Source: Entomomonas sp. E2T0 (GTDB taxonomy: Bacteria; Pseudomonadota; Gammaproteobacteria; Pseudomonadales; Pseudomonadaceae). Taken from it: DNA of 64,000 bases. The translations under genes and the position numbers were made by a program. The notes below the pieces were generated by a model. That model was not told the origin of the DNA and did no database searches. It worked only from the letters and a program-made list of their open reading frames with translations. Shown here one piece after another: positions 27,616-35,242 of this stretch. The stretch lies in NCBI RefSeq assembly GCF_025985425.1, contig NZ_CP094972.1, forward strand, positions 2,046,001-2,110,000, given 5' to 3'. Positions within the stretch are counted from its first letter, which is position 1; each line of letters begins with the position of its first letter.

Positions 27616-28089
27616 ATGTATTTGAAAAAAATAGCAGTATTGTTAATGATGATGCTATTTATAGCAGCTTGTTCTTCTAATAATGGTAAAGAAACTTATG
27701 CCAATAGTGAGGCCAATCGTATTCAGACTACATTAACAGGTACTGTTGAAGATATTGCCATTGTTAATATTGATGGTGCTTCCTCATGGAAAGGAACATT
27801 AACAGGTTCTATTCTAGGTGGTGTATTAGGTAGTACCATTGGTAGTGGTTGGGGCAGAGTCATTAGCTCTGCGGCTGGTTCTATTGGTGGTAGCTTTGCT
27901 GGAGCAGGTGTGGAAAGACAGCTGACTAAAGATGAAGGGCTAAAAATGGCTGTTCGTCAAGATAATGGTAATAGTTTTACTGTCATTGTTGTGCCTGAGA
28001 AGGGCGAAACATTTAAGATAGGTGATAAGGTTAGAGTTGTTTCCAGTTCTAGCGGTAAAGTAAATGTATATCATCTAGGCACTGAGTAA
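27616..28089 (+). CDS. slyB: SlyB-like outer membrane lipoprotein
   Basis: 157 aa with a lipoprotein signal (FIAAC, Cys19). The centre is the Gly-rich glycine-zipper segment of SlyB (SILGGVLGSTIGSG, AGSIGGSFAGAG, residues 60-100), followed by a small C-terminal domain (GETFKIGDKVRVVSSS). In enterobacteria slyB is PhoP-regulated and protects the outer membrane during cation stress; its place after a BqsRS-like pair fits a similar role. GGAGAG lies about 6 nt before the ATG. I found no convincing PhoP box. Confidence 0.85.
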   Translation: MYLKKIAVLLMMMLFIAACSSNNGKETYANSEANRIQTTLTGTVEDIAIVNIDGASSWKGTLTGSILGGVLGSTIGSGWGRVISSAAGSIGGSFAGAGVERQLTKDEGLKMAVRQDNGNSFTVIVVPEKGETFKIGDKVRVVSSSSGKVNVYHLGTE

Positions 28090-28269
28090 GCTAAAGAAAT
28101 TAATTACTTTAATAATTTGTAAAGAATAAAGCTAATTTGTGCTAGGAATTATGAACTGATTAGTCTAATGTAGAAATCGTAACTAAACAGATTGTTTTTT
28201 ATCTTATTGTTTTAAAAATAATTGGTTAGTGTTGGATTTATTGAAATTGATATTAATAAGGAGACTAAG

Positions 28270-28665
28270 GTGTTTAAGAACCTAGTTAAAATTACTTTAG
28301 TAGGGGCTGTTTGTACAATGTCATCATTTGTTTATGCTGACACTACTACAGGTTGTTCGTTGAAAGCACAAAAAATTCAAGAACAAATTAGTTATGCAAA
28401 AGCGCATGGTAATACTCATCGAGTAGCAGGATTAGAAAAAGCATTGTCAGAAGTGAAGGCACATTGTACAGATGCTGGTTTACGTAAAGATTTAGAAAAG
28501 GATATTGCAGAGAAGCAACAAAAAGTAACTGAGCGTCAAACTGAGTTGACCGAAGCGCAAGCTAAAGGTGATGCTAAAAAAATTGCTAAAAAGCAAAAGA
28601 AATTAGCCGAAGCAAAGCAAGAATTAGCAGAGGCTGAGCAAGGGTTAAAGGGTTATTTTAAGTAA
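28270..28665 (+). CDS. DUF1090 (YqjC-like) secreted protein
   Basis: 131 aa from a GTG start, chosen because AAGGAG lies 6 nt upstream and gives a good signal peptide (FKNLVKITLVGAVCTMSSF, cleavage near VYA). The mature protein has two cysteines (GCSLKAQKI, AHCTDAG) and the family phrase YAKAHGNTHRVAGLEKAL, followed by a long charged coiled-coil. Periplasmic; function unknown. A paralogue lies near 61 kb. The strong terminator follows directly. Confidence 0.8.
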   Translation: MFKNLVKITLVGAVCTMSSFVYADTTTGCSLKAQKIQEQISYAKAHGNTHRVAGLEKALSEVKAHCTDAGLRKDLEKDIAEKQQKVTERQTELTEAQAKGDAKKIAKKQKKLAEAKQELAEAEQGLKGYFK

Positions 28666-28681
28666 TATTAAGATAATTATT

Positions 28682-28717
28682 AAAAAGGCTAAGTTGTACA
28701 CAACTTAGCCTTTTTTT
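28682..28717. terminator. Rho-independent terminator after the DUF1090 gene
   Basis: AAAGGCTAAGTTGT and ACAACTTAGCCTTT pair almost without loop and end in seven T residues on the + strand. Confidence 0.92.
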
Positions 28718-28791
28718 GTAGAATAATGCGTAATGAATTAATATGTCGACTATTAATTATTTTTGCTACAGTATTGATAGGTTGAATAAAT

Positions 28792-29460
28792 ATGTTTACA
28801 GGTATCATCGAAGCAGTTGGCAATATACAACAGTTACAACCTTTACAAGGTGATTTAAGATTACAAGTTACCACAGGTAAACTTGATTTAACTGATGTGA
28901 AACTAGGCGATAGTATTGCTGTCAATGGTGTATGCCTAACCGTTATTGAGTTACTTAAGCAGGGGTTTTGGGCTGATGTAAGTGCTGAAACACTGCGTTG
29001 TACGACGTTTAAAGATTTAACAGTAGGTCAAAAAGTTAATTTAGAAAAAGCACTTACACCAACCACTCGTTTAGGTGGTCATTTAGTCAGTGGTCATGTG
29101 GATGGTTTGGGGCAAATTGTTGAGATTAAACAAGCAGCACGTTCTGTTTTCTTTAAGTTAAGAGCACCCCAAGAGTTAGCTAAATATATTGCTGCCAAAG
29201 GTTCGATTACAGTTGATGGCACAAGTTTAACGGTAAATGCAGTGAATGATTGTGATTTTGAACTGAATATTATTCCGCAAACCTTAGCAGAAACTATTTT
29301 TGGTACTTATAAAGTAGGGCAATTAGTAAATTTAGAAGTAGATTTATTAGCACGGTATTTAGAGCGATTGTTAGTAGCGACTAAAGCAAATGAAAGTGAA
29401 GAGAAGTCATCTAGTGTGACGGAGGCTTTATTAAGAGAACATGGCTTTATGCGCGGCTAA
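28792..29460 (+). CDS. ribE: Riboflavin synthase alpha chain
   Basis: 222 aa; dismutates two 6,7-dimethyl-8-ribityllumazine to riboflavin. The family starts with MFTGIIEAVG, as here, and has two tandem lumazine-binding domains (GDSIAVNGVCLTV; GSITVDGTSLTVN), with GGHLVSGHVDG between them. No FMN riboswitch is visible in the short upstream region. It is followed by phoP on the same strand, 37 nt away, so the genes may be co-transcribed. Confidence 0.95.
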   Translation: MFTGIIEAVGNIQQLQPLQGDLRLQVTTGKLDLTDVKLGDSIAVNGVCLTVIELLKQGFWADVSAETLRCTTFKDLTVGQKVNLEKALTPTTRLGGHLVSGHVDGLGQIVEIKQAARSVFFKLRAPQELAKYIAAKGSITVDGTSLTVNAVNDCDFELNIIPQTLAETIFGTYKVGQLVNLEVDLLARYLERLLVATKANESEEKSSSVTEALLREHGFMRG

Positions 29461-29497
29461 ATAATAAATAGCTATATAAATTAATAGTGGGAACATA

Positions 29498-30175
29498 ATG
29501 AAAATATTAATTGTAGAAGATGAGCAATTGTTAAGACACCATTTAACAGTACGTTTATCCGATTTAGGACATATTGTTAGTTCAGTGGCAAACGCTGATG
29601 AAGCACTGCGATCAGTGAAAGATAATCATTATGACATTGCGGTGATTGATATAGGTTTACCTGGTACTAATGGCTTAGAACTTATTCGACAATTACGTGA
29701 TCAAGAATATACCTTTCCGATCTTAATCTTAACGGCTCGTGGTAGTTGGCAAGATAAGGTAGAAGGATTAAGTACAGGGGCTGATGATTATGTGGTTAAG
29801 CCTTTTCAGTTTGAAGAGTTAGAAGCACGTTTAAATGTATTAAATCGACGTGCATCAGGTATTGTGCAACCTATCCTAACCCTTGGTTCATTGAAGCTTG
29901 ATTTAAATAGAAAACGCGCTTTTTGTAATGAAACACCTTTGCAGTTAACTGCTTATGAATATCGTCTATTAGAATATTTAATGCGTCATAGCCAGCAAGT
30001 AGTGGCTAAAGAGCGTTTGATGGAGCAGCTTTATAAAGATGAAGAAGAGCGCGATAGTAATGTGATAGAAGTATTAGTAGGTCGTTTACGTCGTAAATTA
30101 GAAAGCCAATGTGGTATTCAGCCTATTGAAACAGTACGAGGACAGGGTTATTTATTCACGGAGTCCTGCTCTTAA
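29498..30175 (+). CDS. phoP: PhoP response regulator
   Basis: 225 aa; closely matches remembered Pseudomonas PhoP, including DDYVVKPFQFEELEARLN, LTAYEYR.LEYLMRH, VVAKERLMEQLY and [19 protein letters not shown]. Phosphoacceptor Asp51 (VIDIGLPG), Lys in VVKPF. Controls Mg2+ and cationic peptide responses. Unlike P. aeruginosa there is no oprH upstream; ribE is there instead. The stop codon shares one base with the phoQ start. Confidence 0.93.
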   Translation: MKILIVEDEQLLRHHLTVRLSDLGHIVSSVANADEALRSVKDNHYDIAVIDIGLPGTNGLELIRQLRDQEYTFPILILTARGSWQDKVEGLSTGADDYVVKPFQFEELEARLNVLNRRASGIVQPILTLGSLKLDLNRKRAFCNETPLQLTAYEYRLLEYLMRHSQQVVAKERLMEQLYKDEEERDSNVIEVLVGRLRRKLESQCGIQPIETVRGQGYLFTESCS

Positions 30176-31536
30176 TGTTACGCTCTTTTCGAGTACGATT
30201 ATTAGTCTGTTCGGCTATTTTATTAGTGGCATTTTTAGCGGTATTAATGCCGATTATGCGTGAGTCATTTGACCAAGCGGTTCGACAATTTTCTAATATA
30301 CGTTTAGAAGAGCGTGCCAACGAACTAATTACGGCTGCACAAGTAGTAGATGGTGAATTAACGTTACCCAATACGTTACAAGATTTACGTTTAACCACAG
30401 GTAAAACAGGTAACCAGTTTGGTTATTTCTATACCCAAAAGGGTGATAAGATCTGGCCAGCCGATTCAATAGAGACAAAAGATAAAGACTCTAACACCAA
30501 GTTAGCCACTGATTTATTATCCAATGAGGGCAATAAAGCAGATTTTAGGTTATCGACTGATTCTTTAGGCCGTCATTATTATGTATACGACAAAGAAATC
30601 AATTTAGGTGGCCCAGATTTTAGTGTTATCACCATGGAGCCTGTGACTGAGTATGATATTTTAAAAACCAGTTTTTTAAGGCGTTTTGAGTTATGGTTAG
30701 TCGTTGCATTAAGCTGCTTATTAGCCTTATTAGCGATAGGTTTAACGTGGAGTTTAAGACCTTTACGTCGCTTAAGGTCGCAATTAGATGATATTGAAGC
30801 GGGTAAACGTGAGCAACTAGATGAAAATGTACCCAGTGAAATTCATCGTCTAACTCGTTCTTTAAATCGGTTATTAACCACTGAACGAATGCAACGTGAG
30901 CGTTATCAAGATACGTTAGGCGACTTAGCCCATAGTTTAAAGACCCCTTTAACAGTATTACAAAATACCATTGAGGAAATCAAAGAAAAAGACAATAGTG
31001 TTATCAATCAATTGGCAGTTATGCAGGCGCAGATTGAAAGGATGGGGCAGCAAATTGGTTACCAGTTACAACGTGCAACCCAACGGAAAGGAGCATTAAT
31101 TGGGCAACAAATCAGTTTGCGTCCATTGATTGATTCCCTTACGTCTACTTTAAATAAAGTTTATGCCGATAAAGAAGTAATAAGTGTTATTGATCTCTCC
31201 CATGATTTAAAATTACATGCTGAAGAAGCCGCTTTATTGGAATTATTTGGTAATTTATTAGAAAATGCTTATCGTCTTTGTTTAACCACAGTACGTATTA
31301 GTGGCAAGGTTACGGATAAAGAAGTATTAGTAACGGTAGAAGATGATGGTCCTGGTGTACCTGTTAATAAACGTAAAACTGTATTACAGCGAGGCGTTCG
31401 AGGTGATAGTTTAAACCCAGGTCAAGGTATTGGTTTAGCGGTAGTACAGGACATTTTAGAGGGTTATAGTGGTTATTTGGAAATAGGTGACTCTAGTTTA
31501 GGTGGCGCTTGTTTTTATATTCATTTCCCTATTTAA
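30175..31536 (+). CDS. phoQ: PhoQ sensor histidine kinase
   Basis: 453 aa: TM1 about residues 8-28, a periplasmic PAS-like sensor with acidic stretches (IETKDKDSN), TM2 about 170-190, then GDLAHSLKTPLTVLQ with His253. MQAQIERMGQQIGYQLQRAT, NKVYADKE, LLENAYRLC and GGACFYIHFP match the Pseudomonas PhoQ pattern closely. In this group it senses low Mg2+ and polyamines. Partner phoP overlaps by one nucleotide. Confidence 0.92.
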   Translation: MLRSFRVRLLVCSAILLVAFLAVLMPIMRESFDQAVRQFSNIRLEERANELITAAQVVDGELTLPNTLQDLRLTTGKTGNQFGYFYTQKGDKIWPADSIETKDKDSNTKLATDLLSNEGNKADFRLSTDSLGRHYYVYDKEINLGGPDFSVITMEPVTEYDILKTSFLRRFELWLVVALSCLLALLAIGLTWSLRPLRRLRSQLDDIEAGKREQLDENVPSEIHRLTRSLNRLLTTERMQRERYQDTLGDLAHSLKTPLTVLQNTIEEIKEKDNSVINQLAVMQAQIERMGQQIGYQLQRATQRKGALIGQQISLRPLIDSLTSTLNKVYADKEVISVIDLSHDLKLHAEEAALLELFGNLLENAYRLCLTTVRISGKVTDKEVLVTVEDDGPGVPVNKRKTVLQRGVRGDSLNPGQGIGLAVVQDILEGYSGYLEIGDSSLGGACFYIHFPI

Positions 31537-31561
31537 TCAGTGTAATAAGTTTAAGATACAG

Positions 31562-31584
31562 TACCTTTAGCAAGGTATTGTTTT
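31562..31584 (+). terminator. Weak terminator-like hairpin after phoQ
   Basis: TACCTT and AAGGTA form a 6-bp stem around a 4-nt loop, followed by TTGTTTT, 25 bp after the stop. Confidence 0.35.
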
Positions 31585-31596
31585 AAGGAATAAGTA

Positions 31597-32052
31597 ATGA
31601 CCGAAGTGTGTGACTATTTGCAGAATGTGCTTAATGAAGAAATACCTCTTACCCAAGCATTGCAAGTAAAAGTAGTAAGTTGGCAAGATAAAAAACTATC
31701 ACTTACACTGCCATTAGCTCCTAATATTAATCATATGAGTAGTGCCTTTGGTGGTAGCTTATATTGTGGTGCTGTACTCGCAGGTTGGGGATGGATGCAT
31801 CTCTATTTGAAAGAGTTAGGCATTACCGATGGTCATATTGTTATACAAGAAGGACAAATAGTTTATCCTCATCCTGTATTAGGTGATGCTATAGCCATTT
31901 GTTATCCACCTGATGAAAAAGAGTGGGCAAAATTTGAAAAGGTTTTCAAGCGTCATAAAAAAGGCCGTTTAGCACTGAATACAGTCATTATGTATGAAGG
32001 CAAGGAAGCAGTAACTTTTAATGGACAGTTTGTAGTCTATTGTGAACATTGA
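31597..32052 (+). CDS. YiiD C-terminal-like hotdog thioesterase
   Basis: 151 aa. It has the N-terminal LTLPLAPNINHMSSAFGGSL block that is typical of the YiiD_C/thioesterase putative family, followed by YPHPVLGDAIAICYPP and a closing TFNGQFVVYC strand. It probably hydrolyses an acyl thioester; the substrate is unknown. It is followed by a lipoprotein and a methyltransferase gene on the same strand at short distance. Confidence 0.75.
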   Translation: MTEVCDYLQNVLNEEIPLTQALQVKVVSWQDKKLSLTLPLAPNINHMSSAFGGSLYCGAVLAGWGWMHLYLKELGITDGHIVIQEGQIVYPHPVLGDAIAICYPPDEKEWAKFEKVFKRHKKGRLALNTVIMYEGKEAVTFNGQFVVYCEH

Positions 32053-32091
32053 TAGATTTAATATTATTAACATTATTAAGTCATTGAGGTT

Positions 32092-32499
32092 ATGAAAAAA
32101 TATTATAAAATCGCTTTGCTATTATTATTGAGCAGTTTGTTACTATCCTGTACTCGAGATGACGGAAATGCTTCTTATAGAGGTAAAACAGGACAGCTTC
32201 AGTTAGAAGGGGTGGTGTTAAATATCCCCAATAAAAGTAATTTGGAGTTAGCGTTATTTGCTTTAGATAATGACAATAAACCTAAACTATTATTAGCAAC
32301 AGATCATTATACAGGTAATGGTAATGCGTTAACTTTTCAGGTCAATTTTAAGCTGGACAAAGCGTTATCATTTCATGCCTTAGAGTTGCGTGGACGTGTT
32401 ACCCAAGCAGGAAAGCTCATTGGTTATTTAACACCTTGGCATAAGCAGCAATTAACCCAGCAGGATTTAAAAGGTATTATTTTGGAATTAACTCCTTGA
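32092..32499 (+). CDS. YbaY/YscW-like small lipoprotein
   Basis: 135 aa with a lipoprotein signal peptide (LLLSC, Cys20). The mature domain of about 110 residues is predicted beta-rich (LQLEGVVLNIPNKSNLELALF, LTFQVNFKLDKALSFHALELRGR) and resembles the YbaY/pilotin-like (YscW-type) lipoprotein fold. The resemblance is by pattern only. The stop codon overlaps the TTG start of the next gene. Confidence 0.6.
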   Translation: MKKYYKIALLLLLSSLLLSCTRDDGNASYRGKTGQLQLEGVVLNIPNKSNLELALFALDNDNKPKLLLATDHYTGNGNALTFQVNFKLDKALSFHALELRGRVTQAGKLIGYLTPWHKQQLTQQDLKGIILELTP

Positions 32500-33152
32500 A
32501 AATACTTGATTCATTAACCAATTATTTACAATCAATTGTTCCAGATGCTGTATTAGAAGTACAGCAGGTGGCTGGTACAACGATTCGATTATGGTTAATT
32601 TCTCCCAACAATATGCAACAAAAAATTTTTGACAGTGTTGAAATAATGCGTATTTTACAACAGCCACCCTATTGGTGTTTTTGTTGGAGTAGCGGTGCTG
32701 CACTATGTCAAAAAATACTGCAAAACCCTGAGTTAGTTGCTAATAAAAGAATATTGGATTTTGGCGCTGGTTCTGGTTGTGTGGGAATTGCTGCAAGCCT
32801 TGCTGGTGCTAAAGAAGTGACAGTGTGTGACTTAGACCCTGTTGCTTTACAAGCCTGTCGGGCGAATGCACAGTTAAATGGAGCTAAGTTAAATTATTTA
32901 GCTGATTTTACGATGACAGATGATCACTATGATCTTATTGTTGCAGCAGATATTTTATATGATCGCGATAATTTTTCATGGTTAGATGTATTTCCTAGCA
33001 AGGCAGACCATGTATTATTAGCTGACTCAAGAGTAAAAAATTTTCAACATAAGCAGTATCAGTTATTAGCTACTATGGAATCAGAAACGTTACCTGATTT
33101 ATTAGAGCCCTCTGAGTTTCGTAATGTGAAGCTGTATCAAACAGTCCATTAA
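32496..33152 (+). CDS. Class I SAM-dependent methyltransferase (ETFB-KMT/METTL-like)
   Basis: 218 aa starting at a TTG overlapping the preceding TGA (TTGA), so translation is probably coupled. The SAM-binding motif is ILDFGAGSGCVGIAASLAGA (residues 78-97), followed by CDLDPVALQACRANAQLNG and the post-motif VAADILYDRDN. This DxxYD form is found in protein lysine methyltransferases related to ETFB-KMT; the target protein is not known. The upstream WCFCWSSGAAL motif is also family-typical. Confidence 0.8.
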   Translation: MKILDSLTNYLQSIVPDAVLEVQQVAGTTIRLWLISPNNMQQKIFDSVEIMRILQQPPYWCFCWSSGAALCQKILQNPELVANKRILDFGAGSGCVGIAASLAGAKEVTVCDLDPVALQACRANAQLNGAKLNYLADFTMTDDHYDLIVAADILYDRDNFSWLDVFPSKADHVLLADSRVKNFQHKQYQLLATMESETLPDLLEPSEFRNVKLYQTVH

Positions 33153-33270
33153 GCTATTTTTACTATAGTCTGGGTTAGGTAAGCTAAAGATTAGTGTTAT
33201 TATAAGGTTGCTTAATATGCTAGTGGCTATATAGTGTTTTGTTTTATAGAATTATGGTGAGACTTAATTA

Positions 33271-34083
33271 ATGTCTGAATTTTCTCAATTACCTCTAGTT
33301 ATTGAACCTAAAGAGTTATTGGATCGATTATCTGCACCTGAATTAATTTTAGTCGATTTAGGTAATCAACTCCGTTATCAGCAAGGCCATATTGCCCATG
33401 CTCATTGTGTAGAACCAAAACAAACACAATCACAAACAGGATTTTTTGGTTTATTACCTGATAAATTATCTTTAGAATACTTGTTCGGACAATTAGGACA
33501 CAACTCTGCCGCCACTTATGTGATCTATGATGATGAGGGTGGTGGTTGGGCTGGACGTTTTATTTGGTTATTAGATTCAATAGGGCATCATAATTATCAT
33601 TATTTAAATGGTGGTTTGCATGCATGGATGGCTGAAGGTTATCCATTATCTACAGAGTTACCTGAGGTGTCCGTTACATCACCGCTATTGACTATCGATG
33701 AGCAACCAACAGCAACCCTTGACTATTTACAGAGTCGCTTAGGTGCTGATGATTTGGTTATATGGGATGCTCGTTCTGTTGCTGAATATAATGGTGAAAA
33801 ACTATTAGCTGCTAAAGGTGGACATATTCCTGATGCAGTAAATTTTGAATGGACAGCAGGTATGGATAGTGAACATGGTTTAAGGATTCGTAGTGATATC
33901 GCTGATTGTTTAGAACAATTAGGTATTACTAAGGATAAGGAAGTCATTACACATTGCCAGAGTCATCATCGTTCTGGATTTACTTATTTAGTAGCAAAGG
34001 CATTAGGATATCCTAGGGTTAAGGCTTATGCAGGGTCATGGTCTGAATGGGGGAACCATCCTAATACAGTAGTGGAAAATTAA
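33271..34083 (+). CDS. rhdA: Thiosulfate sulfurtransferase (rhodanese)
   Basis: 270 aa with two rhodanese domains; the catalytic Cys229 is in the C-terminal domain (THCQSHHRSG). The N-terminal domain has YVIYDDEGGGWAGRFIWLLD. It matches remembered Pseudomonas RhdA closely, including AINFEWTAGMD-like VNFEWTAGMD and YAGSWSEWGNHP. It transfers sulfane sulfur from thiosulfate to cyanide or thiol acceptors. psd starts 4 nt after its stop, as in Pseudomonas. Confidence 0.93.
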   Translation: MSEFSQLPLVIEPKELLDRLSAPELILVDLGNQLRYQQGHIAHAHCVEPKQTQSQTGFFGLLPDKLSLEYLFGQLGHNSAATYVIYDDEGGGWAGRFIWLLDSIGHHNYHYLNGGLHAWMAEGYPLSTELPEVSVTSPLLTIDEQPTATLDYLQSRLGADDLVIWDARSVAEYNGEKLLAAKGGHIPDAVNFEWTAGMDSEHGLRIRSDIADCLEQLGITKDKEVITHCQSHHRSGFTYLVAKALGYPRVKAYAGSWSEWGNHPNTVVEN

Positions 34084-34087
34084 AAAA

Positions 34088-34951
34088 ATGACATTTAAAC
34101 AACGACTTTTTATTATTGCTCAGCACATAACGCCACAGCATTTATTATCAAGAATAATAGGTTTTTTAGCAGAGTCACAAGCACCTTGGTTCAAAAATAA
34201 GCTCATTAGTTGGTTTATAGATCGTTATAAAGTGAATATGAGTGAAGCGGTTTATGAAAGTTATCATGAATATAAAAATTTTAATGAGTTTTTTACTCGC
34301 CCATTAAAAGAGGGTATGCGCCCTATTGATATGGCAGCTGATGCGGTAGTATGCCCAGCAGATGGTGCAGTAAGTGAGTTAGGTACTATTCATGAAGGAC
34401 GCGTTTTACAAGCTAAAGGTCATGATTATAGCTTGGCTGATTTATTAGGTGGCGACACAGAGCGTGCTAAACCTTTTTTAAATGGTGAGTTTGCCACTAT
34501 CTACTTATCACCAAGAGATTATCATCGTGTGCATATGCCCGTTACAGGTACATTAACAGAAATGATTTATGTACCAGGCCAATTATTTTCAGTGAACCAA
34601 ACAACTGCAGAAAATGTCTCAAGTTTATTCGCTCGTAATGAGCGCGTAGTATGTATGTTTGATACTGAATATGGTCAAATGGCTGTTGTGCTAGTGGGAG
34701 CTATGATTGTAGCCAGTATTGAAACAGTATGGGCTGGAATGGTTACGCCCCCAAAACGATTATTAAAAACGACTAAATATAATGATGAAACAAGGCAACC
34801 AATTGTTTTAGAAAAAGGTGCAGAGTTAGGGCGTTTTAAATTAGGCTCTACAGCGATCATGGTATTCGAGCCTAATCGCATTGTTTGGAATGAAGAACTT
34901 AAATCATTAGTACCGACTAAAATGGGTCAACGTATTGCAAAATTAGTGTAA
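34088..34951 (+). CDS. psd: Phosphatidylserine decarboxylase proenzyme
   Basis: 287 aa; makes phosphatidylethanolamine, the donor lipid used by EptA. The self-cleavage site FKLGSTAIMVFEP contains Ser254, which becomes the pyruvoyl group. VYVPGQLFSVN and SPRDYHRVHMPV are family blocks. Membrane-associated. It is translationally close to rhdA. Confidence 0.95.
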   Translation: MTFKQRLFIIAQHITPQHLLSRIIGFLAESQAPWFKNKLISWFIDRYKVNMSEAVYESYHEYKNFNEFFTRPLKEGMRPIDMAADAVVCPADGAVSELGTIHEGRVLQAKGHDYSLADLLGGDTERAKPFLNGEFATIYLSPRDYHRVHMPVTGTLTEMIYVPGQLFSVNQTTAENVSSLFARNERVVCMFDTEYGQMAVVLVGAMIVASIETVWAGMVTPPKRLLKTTKYNDETRQPIVLEKGAELGRFKLGSTAIMVFEPNRIVWNEELKSLVPTKMGQRIAKLV

Positions 34952-35068
34952 AAAATAGCTAAATAATGTTGGTTAAGATGCGATAAATCAATACTGTTTT
35001 GATTTGTTAGTAAATGCGTAGTAACCAGCAATGGTATTTTATGTGCTAATTGGGATATAGTTATTGAA

Positions 35069-35090
35069 AACTGAATGCTTATGCTATAAT
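35069..35090 (+). promoter_or_regulatory. Promoter upstream of fimX (extended -10)
   Basis: TGCTATAAT is a perfect -10 with the TG extension. An imperfect -35 lies upstream (TTGAAA at 15 bp, or TATTGA at 17 bp). Predicted transcription starts near 35097, leaving a leader of about 145 nt before fimX in which I see no known riboswitch. Confidence 0.6.
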
Positions 35091-35242
35091 TCCATGGCTG
35101 TAAGTGTTGAATGTATATAGACTTGCTTTATTTCTTTGAAATAATTCTATGTAGTAAATGTTATACAGTTGAGCTTTACAATTTCTATGGATAAAGATAA
35201 GTTATTGTTAGTACGGATTAAAAAGCCAGTTAATGAGTAATT

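Noticed and set aside
28722-28791. FMN riboswitch upstream of ribE
   Set aside because: The interval between the terminator and ribE is too short and lacks the conserved RFN-element segments.
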